From the NCBI GenBank assembly GCA_033439265.1, contig JAVTVX010000035.1, positions 7,358,001 to 7,422,000 of the forward strand: DNA of 64,000 nucleotides, in the 5' to 3' direction. The position numbers and the translations under genes are program-made. This DNA is from Dillenia suffruticosa. Its lineage: Eukaryota > Streptophyta > Magnoliopsida > Dilleniales > Dilleniaceae. The notes under the pieces were generated by a model. It had not been told where the DNA came from and searched no databases. It saw only the letters and a list, made by a program, of their open reading frames with translations. Positions 34,850 through 46,789 of the stretch are shown here, piece after piece (position 1 is the stretch's first letter; each line of letters starts with the position of its first letter).

Positions 34850-36040
34850 GTGTTAGAGTACAATAAAATTAAATTTATTTTAATTATTATTATATATATT
34901 TTTGATTAATTTATTGGTTTATATCTACAAATTATTTATAAAAATTTTAAATGTTAAAAAAAAAATTATGACAGTTCATTTTAATTATAGTACAATAATT
35001 GTGCACGACTATTTGTATAGTTAATAAGAGATGTATTTTTATTATATAGTAAGGTTTAAAACTTTAATTTTTATTTTCCATTTTTTCCTTTTTTGGATAA
35101 AAAGAAAAAATATTATAATTTGGTTGTCAACTTCTTATATTAAAGTTCAATTAATGTATTTAATGAACCTTAATTGCTAATTATATTTCCAACCAATAAT
35201 ATTGAATAGTGTGCATGGGATATATTTTTTTTATTTTTTAATTTTAAATGATATTATTCCCGTACATATTGATATATTAATCAGATATATACGATAAATC
35301 ATAATTCATATACAATAAATAGTACAAATTCTTTTTGAATTTAAAAAATTTATTTAATGCAATTTTTGAAGTATTAATATCTACAAATATATTTAAATTT
35401 GTTTCGATAATTATAATTTTTCTTTTTTTACACTTAAATAATAGAAAAACTAAAAAATAATAATAAATATATGAAGTATAAAATCAATTAATTATTACAA
35501 CACAATTTTGTTTGATGGGAAGTTATTAATCATATCTAAAGTAGCCTTTTTGTAGCATAGAATATTCGGACAAAATTCTCTACGGGTGAATTGTGTTTAT
35601 TCAAATTTATATATCTAAAAAAAAAACACCAATCAAAAGGAATATGGTATTTTCAAATTTCAAAAATCGAAAAGAAAAAGAAAAGTAAATGAAAAAAAAA
35701 AACTTTGGACACAATTTTTCATACATCCGCGGACATCATCAACGAATACTCAATTTAGTTAATGAAAATGTTAAATTTTTCAATTAAATTTTAATTTAAA
35801 ATTTAAAAATAAAAAAAATTATGTAAGGAGAAATTTATCATAATTGGATTGATAATTTTTAATTTTATATTAATTAAAATATAATTCTGAATATCTAATC
35901 AATTATTAAAAAAATATATTTAAAGTGACCGTGAAAAATGTCCGACTATTTAAAGGTTGAGATTAGATTGAACCTCTCTCTATAAATCAGTGCAGTCATC
36001 TTCCATTTTGGGTCAGAGACGATGCCTCTTCATGGTGCTC
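34850..36040. other. AT-rich intergenic spacer
   Basis: Between the DRB promoter and the Mutator-like element. Dominated by A/T runs. No gene, RNA or clear transposon terminus seen. Confidence 0.6.
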
Positions 36041-36207
36041 CTGACGATGAGAGAGATGTACGAAATTGACCTATATTATAAAAAAAAAATTTAAATAACC
36101 CGAGACAAAAGAAATTTCCAAAAGTGACACAATTTTGTCGAGAGTTGGATCCGCGGAAGTATTTGTTGCAGGTTCAACCCATGGGAGTGCTATGTGACGC
36201 CACTGCC

Positions 36208-36373
36208 GGGTCTTGGAAACACGAAAAGCATGGCTTTCTGCGTCTTGAAGACACGGAAAGCATGATTTCCGCGTCTTCAAGACACGGAATATATTTCCGC
36301 GTCTTGAAAACGTGAAAATGCGGCTACATTTTTAAGACGCAGCACATGGCATTCCGCGTCTAGAAGACGCGGC
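36208..36373. repeat. Cluster of GCGTCTT palindromes
   Basis: Variants of TTCCGCGTCTTsAAGACGCGGAA occur at about 36236-36258, 36266-36289, 36294-36317 and 36352-36373, with weaker partial units at 36208 and 36332. One near-perfect copy lies in the opposite arm at 40017-40042. Each is a self-complementary unit of 22-24 bp. Confidence 0.8.
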
Positions 36374-37585
36374 TGCTCCCCGCTTCTCCTTCTTCCCTCT
36401 CCCCTTTCCCCTTCTGCATTCTGCCCTCCTTCCCTCTTCCTCTCCTCTCCTCTCCCGCAGCTGAGCTTCTGCGTCTTCCTTTCTCTCACAATTCGTTAAA
36501 TCCGGTCATTCAGAAAAAGGAAGAAAACTACTGAACCTACCGGAACTTTCAATAATCTATCATTCAATATTAAATAGTGTTTTTTCAAAAATCAAAGGTA
36601 TACTTTTTCTTATATCAATTTCAATTATTTGAGTTGTATTATTAGCATGTGTTGAATGAAATTTATGTTTTATACTCAATAGATTTATATGAATTTTGTA
36701 ATTAATTTTTAATTAATGACGTTATTAATTAGGATTTAGTATGATTAATTAATTTAATAAATATTAGATATTTAGTTAATTAAGATTAATATTAAATTAG
36801 TTGATTAAATATAGATGCAATTTAAATTTTATTGTATATAGATTAAATTTAAATTTAATGTACGGTAAAGATAATTTTAAATTAAATGACTATATTAAAG
36901 ATAAAATTAATTAGTAGTAACTTAATACAATAATTTATAAAGCGTAAACTATGTTAATTTGATATTGATAAAATATAAATTTAATGTAAATTAAAAATTA
37001 GTTAGTCGTAACTTAAAATAATAATTTAATACTAATTAAATTTTTATTGGGAGTTTTTTTTTTAAAGTAAACTATATTAATAGTTATATTAAATTATTAA
37101 TTATTATAAATTTTGTAGTTGCATATATTTGAAATTACTATATTTACATTAAAATATTTTAAATTAAATGACCATATTTAAATATTTTTAAGTGATCATA
37201 TTTTAATTACTTAAATAAATTTAAAACTTATATTAAATATTAATGTTGATGTTTAAATATATTTTCATTAAAATATTTTAAATTAAACGATTATATTTAA
37301 ATTTAGAATGTATTAATGTGTAAATATATAAATTGTTATAATAAATAGAGTTATAAAATAAAATATATTAATATTTTTAGTTTAATATAAAAGTATTAGT
37401 AAATATTAAAAACATGTAATATTTTTTATTAATAATATAAATATTTTAATGTAAAATTATTTTTAAAATTATTTTAGTTAATATTTAGTAATTTAATTCT
37501 AAATATTAAAATTATTAAAATGAGTATTTTTATCAAATTGTTAATTTATCATAATGTGGTGATATATTATTAATTCTAATTACAC

Positions 37586-37588
<3 letters not shown>

Positions 37589-37625
<37 letters not shown>
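37589..37625. repeat. (TA)n microsatellite
   Basis: About 18 TA units inside the Mutator-like element, just upstream of the PMD pseudogene. Confidence 0.9.
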
Positions 37626-37627
<2 letters not shown>

Positions 37628-37797
37628 TAATTATTATACTTTTTTTATATTTTAGATGGATCTCGAATCTATTTATTCGAATTTTCTACGCTTGCAGTGA
37701 GAACACTGCTCTACTAGAATTTGGAAGGGAGATGATAGTAAATGACTTGTCTGCCGTAGATGTGAGACAGTATTATAACGTTTAAGGCATGGTCATA

Positions 37798-39450
37798 TTG
37801 ACGAGAGAGTAGTTCCCCTCCTACAGACGTCGAGTTTTTTAGGGGTTGCTCGACTTCATTTCATCCAATCGGATTAGTATCTCATCATGGCCGTAGTGGA
37901 GAGATGGAGGCAGGAGACACACACATTTTATATGTGCCACGGTGAGGTTACAGTTACCCTACAGGATGTAGAGGTTATTTTAGGTTTACCTTTAGATAGA
38001 ATACCCGTAGTAACTAAGACGACGGGTTTCTCATGGGTTGCGCTGTGTCAGAGATTATTAGGTGTTAGCCCTTCTCGTTCGGTTTTTAAGGACCATAAAT
38101 TGAGTATGCCATGGTTGTCAAATTTCATTGATGACTTCCCCCACGATATTGATTATGATCATATTTTGCGATGGACACGGGGGTATATATTACTATTGAT
38201 AGGGGTGTTTTGTTTTCTGATAAAAGTGGTTATTATGTATATTTACAGTATTTATTAGTATTAGAGAATTTAAATTAGTCTAGTCGTCGTAGTTGGGGTT
38301 CTGCGTGCTTGGTTTACTTGTACAAACAGTTTTGTATAGTCTAGTACGCAGACTCACATGAGATCTGCGGGGTTTTGATTCTTTTACAGATTTGGGAATG
38401 GGAGAGATTCCCATGTATAGCTCATATTAGGCGATCTTTATATGTTGAGGGGGAAGGGCCATTAGCTTTGCGGTGGAAGGGGGATTTTGATGTCACTTCC
38501 CTTCCTACACACGACGTGACCGTATATAAGGAGGCATTAGATAGACTGACAAGCGATGACGTGGTCTGGCAGCCTTACACTGAGGACATATTATCTTCTC
38601 TCCCAAACTATTGTCATGAGGGCAAAGATATTTGGCATGTCTGTGTACCATTTATCTGTTTTTCTATTGTGGAGTGACACTTTCTAAATCGAGTGATCCG
38701 TCAGTACGGAGGATTTCAATTCATTCCGGATCACTGCGATACTGAGAGTCGATTGCATGAAATTAGCACATGTGGTTCATAGGAGACAGATTGCTCAGTC
38801 GAGCATGCCGATTATATCGAGATTTGGACTCATCGACGCGATCATCTAATCCCTATTGACACGTCAGTTGGAACCACTGTCCATCGCTCTTACACTGCAT
38901 GGTACTGTACCATATTTCGTATATTTATTGGTTGGTATGGAGCTTGTTTGGGATATCTAGTAAATTTATAATTTAATTTTTCTATTTATATCAATTATTT
39001 TATATTAATTATTTTTTTTCTTTACCTAACGTGTATCGAGATCTTCTTAATGGGATTCACTGCATCAGATTCGAAAAGACTCTCAGGATGTTCATATCTG
39101 TGGAGTGATGGATACGTGTATTTCAGCTTTGAGTGATGACATGACTTACCTCCTGAGACCTAGACACCCTAGAGGTCGTGCTGAGCAAGGTGCCGAGGAG
39201 TAGCGACCTCGACGGAGCCGAGCGAGACCACGTTCGAGGCAGACCGTGCCGCAGGATACGTCACCATTTCCATCTCAGCATCCAGAGGACGTCGCAAGAC
39301 CTTCCAATACTTTTGAGGACTTTTCGTCTTTCTATACACCAGTGTTTGAGTTTCTTAATTTCTCTACTTCTAACGCCCCACAGAGGGATATTCGTATAGA
39401 TGAATGACAGACACAGTTTCAGACAGATGATGCACGCACCACGTACCATG
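37798..39450 (+). pseudogene. Plant mobile domain (PMD) gene, decayed
   Basis: PMD proteins (MAIN/MAIL-like) occur as host genes and inside plant transposons; their biochemical function is unclear. Reading 37825-38200 gives ARLHFIQSD, a stop, then MAVVERWRQETHTF, HGEVTVTLQDVEVILGLPLD and the segment ending DYDHILRWTRGYILLL: the diagnostic N-terminal half. The second piece (38384-38677) begins WEWERFPCIAH and contains PLALRWKG, VWQPYTED and HVCVPFICF. A third, with stops, follows (IRQYGGFQFIP, then HADYIEIWTHRRDHLI). The spacing between pieces suggests introns in the parent gene. Stops within conserved blocks show it is not translated intact. It belongs to the surrounding Mutator-like element. 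Confidence 0.75.
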
Positions 39451-40214
39451 TTTCCCCTCCACGTTTTAGTGATGTAGGACCCTTCCAGATCACATAGTTA
39501 CATGATCTGGGTTTACTATCCCCAGACGACAATATAAATATTATGAGAGATTTAGATATTACATCTTATGATAGAAGAAGGCGATGACAACGTTAATTAC
39601 ATTTTATGTACTTTGTAACATATATTATCTTAATAATAATTCGATTCACTTATATATGTTTATTTCTCCAATTTTATTTGTTTCGTTTCTCCTTTCTGTT
39701 CTATATATCAAAAATTATTTTTTTTCCACATTGTTATTTTTCTTAACTGTTCAGAAAATACACATATTTGTTTTGACCCACAAATTCTATATGTTAGAAT
39801 AGCCGAACACATATATGGATGATACGGATGAATCTACTAAGTCACGAGTTGGGTTCATTGGGCCAGAGGGTTTTTCGAATTTCGATTTTGATTTTTTTTA
39901 ACACATATATCGATGGTATAGTCGGCCTATCCGAGTAATGTGTTTTGGCCTATTGGCCCGCGGGCAAACCCGTTTTCCCGCGGCCCAACGTTAAGTTTTG
40001 TGGCCAAGCATCATGATTTCCGCGTCTTCAAAACGCGGAAATGTTTGCTTTTCCTGTGGCATGTGACACTGTCCTGAGTTGAACCCACGACAAATACTTC
40101 CGCGTATCTAATTCTTAACAAAATCGGGTCACTTTTCTAAATTTTTTTTGTTTTAGGTTATTTTTAAAAAAAATTTTAATATAGGTCAATTCCGTACATC
40201 TCTCCTAATGATGA

Positions 40215-41480
40215 AGCCTTCACAAAAATTTCAAAAATAAATAAATCTGATAAAATCTTTATTTCAAACTAAATTTGAATCCAAGTTTGTGGGTCCAGCT
40301 ACCCGTGTGGCCTCCTCCCCCATTTAACCGTTGGAGATGAACCCTTGCCTGTTTATTTTAATAGATTCTTTAAATGCCCTTTGCTCTTTTTTTTTTTTTT
40401 TTTTTTGTGTACCATGACCACTAACTCAATATATAAAATTTTGTCCCGATTAATCTGGGTCGACTAATCTGGTACCATGCCCTTTGCTATGCTATGTAAC
40501 CAAACCAAAAAAAAAATGTTCTTTATTTTTTATTTTTTAAGTAATGTACAAAGAATAACTTCCTCTCTTCTATTTTCTCCAAAGTATAAAAAATAAAATA
40601 GATTAAATCTGTAAATTAATAGAATTTTATAAATCAATATTTAAAAGTCAATTTTAACCTTAATTCGAGATGAATATATAATCTTTTAAATTTTATATTC
40701 AGATTTAAATTTTTAATATTTAAGTTAAATAAACTTAATTTTCAAGTTAAATTTTAATTAAACTTATTACGAGAAATAAGTTATAAATTTATGTTGGGAT
40801 CCGAAACCCACTTACCCTCCTTACCCCTCCGTGGCTAAAAAGTGGTGGCGATGGAAATTGATATGTTAAACAATCTTGGATCCAAACTCCGTCCCTCCTC
40901 CCAAGGCTCCAGACTTGCTGTACCAATCAAGGCGGGAGACTCGGTCTGCCCCCTTGGGTGAGTCTGATAGTCATTCCATTTGAGTGGATGGGAATGTGGT
41001 GGGTTGGGCTCGAGAAAATGTGGAGATTGGCTTGATAAGGAATGAAGAAGGCAAACGGATTTTGGGACTCGCTCTCTTGCCCGGATGCACAAGTGTCTCG
41101 GCCCCGCGAAACGCAATCAGGTTTCGTTAAATGCACTAGTGTCTTGCTTCTCAACTTCATGCTAAAAAATGAGGGGGCGGGCCGGGGGGAAAGAGGGGTG
41201 CAAGGCTTCATGCACAAACTAGTAATGGCATTTCTTTAGCTCCCATCCGGTAGGGGTACACTACAATTTTGGTGCCTTTCAAAGGCTTTGAAGGCAAAAT
41301 TCTCAAAAATAACAAACATAATTGTGAGAGAGAGAGAGAGAGAGAGAGAAACCCAAACAAGAAAACAAAAGGATATGCTGCATCTAAGACCAGATTCTGC
41401 CTACTGCAACTAATATGTTCAATCATTAAGCACCTGATTATTGAGACAATCAATTGGCATTTTGTTTCCCTCTAAGAATC
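40215..41480. other. Intergenic with a GC-rich patch, no gene
   Basis: From the end of the Mutator-like element to the 3' end of methionine synthase. 40,400-40,790 is AT-rich. 40,800-41,250 is unusually GC-rich and contains GGGGGCGGGCCGGGGGG at 41172-41188. No homology was recognised there and its ORFs look incidental. A (GA)n run lies at 41325-41349. Confidence 0.5.
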
Positions 41481-41522
41481 AATCGATTAGAAGAATCTCA
41501 ACCCCAGCTGGATGAAAACAAA

Positions 41523-44500
41523 TCACTTGGCACTGGCGAGTTTGGTGCGGAGGAGCTTGGCAGCAGCGACCATGTTCTGCAGGGCTGGCTTCACCTCAGT
41601 GTACTTTCGAGTTTTGAGTCCACAATCAGGGTTCACCCACAAGATGTTGGTCTCAAGCACTGCAAGCATCTTGTTGATTCTGTCAGCAATTTCTTCGGTT
41701 GATGGTATTCTGGGGGAGTGGATATCATAGACACCCGGGCCAATTCCAGCACCATACTTGACACCTTCACGGAAAACAGAGAGAAGCTTCTCATCCGACC
41801 GAGAGTTCTCAATGGTGATCACATCAGCATCCATGTCAATAATAGATTGGATGATGTCATTGAAGTTGGAGTAGCACATGTGGGTGTGGATCTGTAGATT
41901 GAAGCACATAAGCTCAAAAAAAAAAAAAAAAAACACAAAACAAAAGAACAAAAGAACAAAATGGAACAACAAATAAAGGAAAAGCATTTTCTTTGTTTTC
42001 TTTCCCTACCTGAGTAGTGTCTTTGACACCAACGTTGGTAATGCGGAACGAATGGACAGCCCAATCCAAGTAGAAAGCTTGCTCAGACTTCCTAAGAGGC
42101 AATCCCTCCCTCAAGGCAGCTTCATCAATTTGAATAACATTAATGCCTGCCTTCTCAAGATCCTCCACTTCATTCTTGATGGCCAATGCAACCTGATAGC
42201 AAGTCTCAAATCTGAAAGTAGACAATACATGTCAGGCATTGTCAGAAAAACTTCCAAGCAAATCTCTTTGTGCTCGTTGATTACCTGGGCTGGTCATTTC
42301 TGACAAAGGACCAGTTGAGGATGGTAACAGGGCCTGTAAGCATTCCCTTCATAGGGCGAGAAGTCATGCTTTGAGCTGCAGAAGACCAGAAGACAGTCAT
42401 TGCTTTGGGGCGGCTCACATCACCAAAGATGATTGGTGGCTTGACACAACGAGACCCATAGGATTGAACCCACCCATTGACGGTGAAGGCAAAACCAGAC
42501 AACTGCTCTCCAAAGTACTCAACCATATCATTTCTCTGCATAGACAAGAAAGCATGGACAGCATGAGTGCCTCTATTGGCAAAATGTCTTTTAGGTGTCC
42601 ACTAAATCCTACGAAGCAAAGCGATTTCATTTTGCTTCTGCAAGTTTCCGCAGAAAAGAAACTCACTTCTGGCTCTCCATGGACCAAGACATCAATATCA
42701 AGTTCTTCTTGGAGTCTGACAACTTTGTTGATTTCCTCCTTAATGGCCTTAACGTAATCATCCTCAGAGATCCTACTTAGAAATGGTTTATTAGGGAACA
42801 GTATATATAAAATTTTCTCCTCAGAGAAACTATTGTCTAAATAATTTAAACCAACTTAGATCAGGAATTATTACTCACTTGTTGGCTTTGTATTCACGGC
42901 GGACTCTTCTAAGTTCAATTGTTTGTGGGAAAGACCCAATTGTAGTGGTAGGGAGAACAGGAAGATGAAGCTTCTTTTGCTGAGCATCAAGTCTGTCACT
43001 TACATTTGTAGCACGGCGGTGGTCAGAACCCCTCAAAGCAGCAGCCTGAGTAATAAAAACAGAGATGTAAGTGTTCAATGACATCTGCCAAAGCTAAAAA
43101 CAATTGGTGTGTACAATGCACTGTCAGAGAACTTACAGCCTTTTGAACAGCCTCATTGGTCACCCTTGGGGAGGATTTTCTTGAAGCCTGAGCTGCAGCA
43201 TTTGCAGAGAAGAATGCCTGGAACAACAAGACATGAAATGAATATTCAAAAGCTGAATGCAGTTTATTCTGACTAATTTATCATTATTAAACAACCAAAG
43301 CCATTCAAGTCTACTAATAAAATTATTTCAAAAAATCCACGCAGGGATCTTCTGAAGTTGCTTGCTATCACAAGAATAGATCTTCAAGACCAAGAAGAAA
43401 AATGTTCGACCTAGCAACAAACACTAATAATCCAAGCAACCACTACAATAAGTACCAGATTTGTAACGGGATACAAGCAATTGCTAAATAAAAACCAAAA
43501 AATACCTCATCCTTCTGACCAGCCAATGCCTTGGCCAATGCATTGACTTCAACAACTTTCTGGGCAGCAAATGCAAACCAGGACTTCAGCTCTTGGTCCA
43601 ACTTGGTCTCATTAACAAGATCCACAGCAGTGTGGAGAAGTGAGCAGGAAGTGGAGACCACAAGCTTGTCTGCATGCAACACAAACATATACTGTAATTT
43701 CATAGACGTAACTATTCAATTAGAAGCAAGGAAATAGAATGAATGCTACAAATCTAATCATGAAAGCTCACACACATGCGAACCACATTTAATGTGGCAT
43801 ATAAATCTAAGCAGTAAGAAATAGATGAACTAAAAGGATGCTAAATCAACAAATGGACATGTCTCTAACATTTTGCATAATTGTTAGATCATCAGTGCAT
43901 CTCATACAATTATTGGGGGAAAAAAAGGACAAACAAACAAACAAACTTTTAGGGCTATTATATGTGTTGTACAGTTATAAACCCACACATTATCTCTGCA
44001 AATGTCAATGACTATGCATGAAGAAAAAAAATACCTTTGCCGACAATGCCCTCAAGGGCTTGAAGAGTGTTAAGAGAACCAGCAAGATCGTTGGCCCAAA
44101 TATTTCTCCCATCAACCACTCCAGCAAAGAGGTACTTGCCCTTGGGAAAGCCACTCTTGATCAAATCCAGGGACTTGGATCCACGAACCAGATCAAAACC
44201 AAATCCAGTAACACCCTTCAAAGAAACAAGGGTCTTGAATGCTTCAGGTGTAATATCAGCAAAGTAAGTCTCAACAATGACATTCAAACCAGACAGGGTA
44301 GATTCCAGTTTGGAGTATGCATCAGTAAATGCTTTCAATGCAATAGCATCAAGATCCATCACAAGGAGGGGCTCATCTAATTGGACCCAAGTAGCACCTG
44401 CCTGCTTCAATTCTGTTACAACTTCCCTGCAAAGATATTTTATTGTTAGGCATGTTGGAGGAATCATGTACAAAGAAATAATCCAATGAAAGTCCAGAAA

Positions 44501-45909
44501 CAACTTGAAATCGCTTACTGGTAGATGGGAAGGATCTTGTCAAGAAGGGATAGAAGAGAGAAGGATTTGTCAACACCTTTTGCAGGTTTAGATAGCAGCA
44601 AGTAGGAGACTGGACCAACAAAAACCGGAACTGTATCGATTCCAAGCTGCACGGAGAGAAAGAGAGGGAGAGAGAGAGAGACTTAAGAGTTTGAAAACTT
44701 TCTACAAATTGCATAATGCAATATATCACCATGCAAATCAAAACCACAACTTTCCTTTCCCTTTTCTTCTTGTTTCTAGTAAACAGAGAAGTGACCAAAG
44801 ATAAAAGATGGAACTCAAATGTGACCAAACATAAAAGATGGAACTCAAATGTGAACTGAAGAACTCAACATTAGTTTTAATAGGAAAAACAGATATAAAT
44901 AGGAGGACTTCCTGATTCCTAGCAGCTTCAACATCTGAATCAAATTTCATGCAGAAGAAAGACGGGCATTACTACTAATCAAGTCAGTATAATCAATTAA
45001 ATCGAGCTATCTTAGGCAAGAATTAAGATACAATTAATTTCATATGGCACTCATAATTCTTATGAAACATTTTTCTCAAATCCACACTCCATGCAACAAA
45101 TCTATGAGAAAATAAGATTCTTTTTTGGACAGGCAGATATAATACTTTCAGAAGTTCTAATAAATGGGATTCATAAATATAAGTCCTTCGCAGAGGTTAA
45201 TAAGTAAATCAGCAGCTGGGTTTTCTAAATGATAAAAACAGCAAATGCAAACATGACCCACCATTTAAATCAGACGTATTGCTGATGAAATTTGCGAATT
45301 CCACATCAAACCCAAAAGAATATTCAACAAATTGGGCTAAATAAGGAGAGGTGGGTTCGTAAGACATTACCGCCTTGGCTTCCTTGTATTCATGTACAGC
45401 CTTGTGAGAAGAATAAGAGAACTTCATATCAGGACCCAATTCAGGAACAATGAAATGGCTGCAAACAACACATCGCTTATCAGTATACGTAAATAAATAA
45501 TAACTAGCAACCTATCTGAAGATTTTTTTTTTTTTTCAAATCATTCATCAACCACTTACTAGTTGGTGTCAAACCACTTGGTCATCTCCATAGCAGGGAC
45601 AGAGGCATTTCCTCTAGCCATGGAGAAGTATGTATCGAACCCGATCTCGCCACCGGTCCAATTGTATCTGGGAGGGACAGCGCCGAGCATGGCCGTGGTG
45701 TCAAGAACCTGATCATAGTAAGAGAAAGTGTTGCTTGGAATGTACTTGATTCCTGCACTCGCCATCTGCTTCCAGATCGATGACCGCAGATCGGATGCCA
45801 CCTTCTGCAAATCTTCCGCACTGCTTTTCCCATCCCAGAATGATTCCAAGGCAAATTTGAGCTCTCTCTTTGGGCCCATACGAGGATATCCAACAATGTG
45901 GGATGCCAT
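41523..45909 (-). CDS. METE: Cobalamin-independent methionine synthase
   Basis: Transfers a methyl group from 5-methyltetrahydrofolate triglutamate to homocysteine to make methionine, feeding the S-adenosylmethionine cycle. Coding exons are 45560-45909, 45371-45458, 44519-44646, 44035-44426, 43506-43669, 43137-43217, 42879-43045, 42667-42772, 42285-42535, 42010-42211 and 41523-41891. They sum to 2298 nt, exactly 765 aa, the plant family length. It starts [18 protein letters not shown]. The zinc site is complete: H647 and C649 (THMC), E671 (TIEN) and C733 (NPDCG). No transit peptide is visible, so cytosolic. All introns are GT-AG. The ending LRTKLASAK is typical. A 5' UTR intron lies between about 45914 and 46408. 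The gene is intact. Confidence 0.97.
44791..44850. repeat. 30 bp tandem duplication in a methionine synthase intron
   Basis: Two adjacent 30 bp units (44791-44820 and 44821-44850) differ at one base, G/C in GTGACCAAAS. Intronic, so no coding effect. Confidence 0.9.
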
Positions 45910-46408
45910 TTTGCTGTTTCGAAAAGCAAAACCAGGATCAGTTTACCATGATTATGATTCATTACACAAAATTAAGCAATGGGGTTTCGTTCGGAGATGC
46001 AAATCCGAACAAAATCAAGCCATTCCCAGATGATGAAACCAAAAATTAAACCGATTTCTATTACTAAAAGCCAAAAGGGTTGTGTTGGAGACCAACGGTC
46101 AATTTTGATTTTGAGTGGAAATGAAAGATTAGATTACGAACCGAAAAGAAGGGAATAGAAAACGAACAAAAACCATCATGAAATTGACAAGAGTAAAACC
46201 AATTCACGTGAGTGCAGACAAAGATGAGATCTAAAAGACCAAGTGAGTGAGACACAAAAATGCCGACAAAAACTAAGTGAATCTACACCACTCAAAGAAA
46301 AGTCAAAATTCATATCAGAACCGCACCCCAAGTTCATATCAGATCAAGTTAATTACACTACCATGAAACACTACATCTTAATCCCAACAAAAATAAGGTG
46401 TTACGGAC

Positions 46409-46730
46409 CTTGAGATTGGAAAAAAGGACAAGAGAGAGAGGTAGAGAGAGAGAGAGAGAGAGAGAGAGAAATGGGAAAGAAAAGCAAAAAAGAAAAAGAA
46501 GAATGAAGTGAAGAAAGAAGAATGAAAAAAAGAGTTAAGAAGAAATCAGAGAGTGAGAGAACTGAAAATGCATGAAATGCGCAACCGAGATGAGTGATGT
46601 GCCATACAAAGAAACGTACAATATGGAAAGTGAATTGGGGGGAGAGAGAACAAGAGAGAGACCTTGAAAAAGGGCGGTGATATAATGCACGTCAGAGAGA
46701 GAGAGAGAATGGCGCTTAGGGGCGAGTTTA
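46409..46730 (-). other. METE: 5' untranslated exon of methionine synthase
   Basis: A donor CTCAAG|GTCCGT lies at 46409/46408 on the minus strand and a matching acceptor AAACAG at about 45914, just before the ATG. The exon is rich in (CT)n on the sense strand, with a long (GA)n at about 46435-46470 on plus, as is common in plant leaders. The upstream edge is estimated from the TATA box. Confidence 0.55.
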
Positions 46731-46751
46731 CAGGGAGAAGCACAAGTGCAG

Positions 46752-46758
46752 TTTATAG
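46752..46758 (-). promoter_or_regulatory. METE: TATA box of methionine synthase
   Basis: CTATAAA on the minus strand, about 30 bp upstream of the likely transcription start and followed by the CT-rich leader. Confidence 0.55.
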
Positions 46759-46789
46759 AGGGTGGGGGAGATGGGGTTGTCGGTGCCTT

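Larger units (their letters stand above)
36051..40205 (+). mobile_element. Mutator-like element carrying a plant mobile domain gene
   Basis: A 4.15 kb element with long terminal inverted repeats of about 150-170 bp. The left end (36051) starts GAGAGATGTACGAAATTGAC, and the right end, reverse-complemented, gives GAGAGATGTACGGAATTGAC. Further inward both arms share the GCGGAAGTATTTGT block and a Gly/Ala-like GTTCAACyC block. Target duplications flank it: tgacgatga (36042-36050) and taatgatga (40206-40214) match at 7 of 9, with a further shared C outside. Such long TIRs plus a 9-10 bp duplication are typical of Mutator-like elements. The interior has a GC-rich left part with repeated palindromes, a very AT-rich middle with a (TA)n run, then a decayed PMD gene. 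No mudrA transposase was seen, so it looks non-autonomous. Confidence 0.82.

Noticed and set aside
36290-36380. CRISPR-like array
   Set aside because: The short palindromic repeats have irregular spacing and variable sequence within transposon ends of a plant genome.
37887-38258. Functional host PMD gene
   Set aside because: Stops in conserved blocks and location inside transposon arms favour a decayed element gene.
41042-41239. 65-codon plus-strand ORF in the GC-rich island
   Set aside because: No recognisable domain, and competing ORFs of equal length on the other strand. Kept only as an unexplained composition change.
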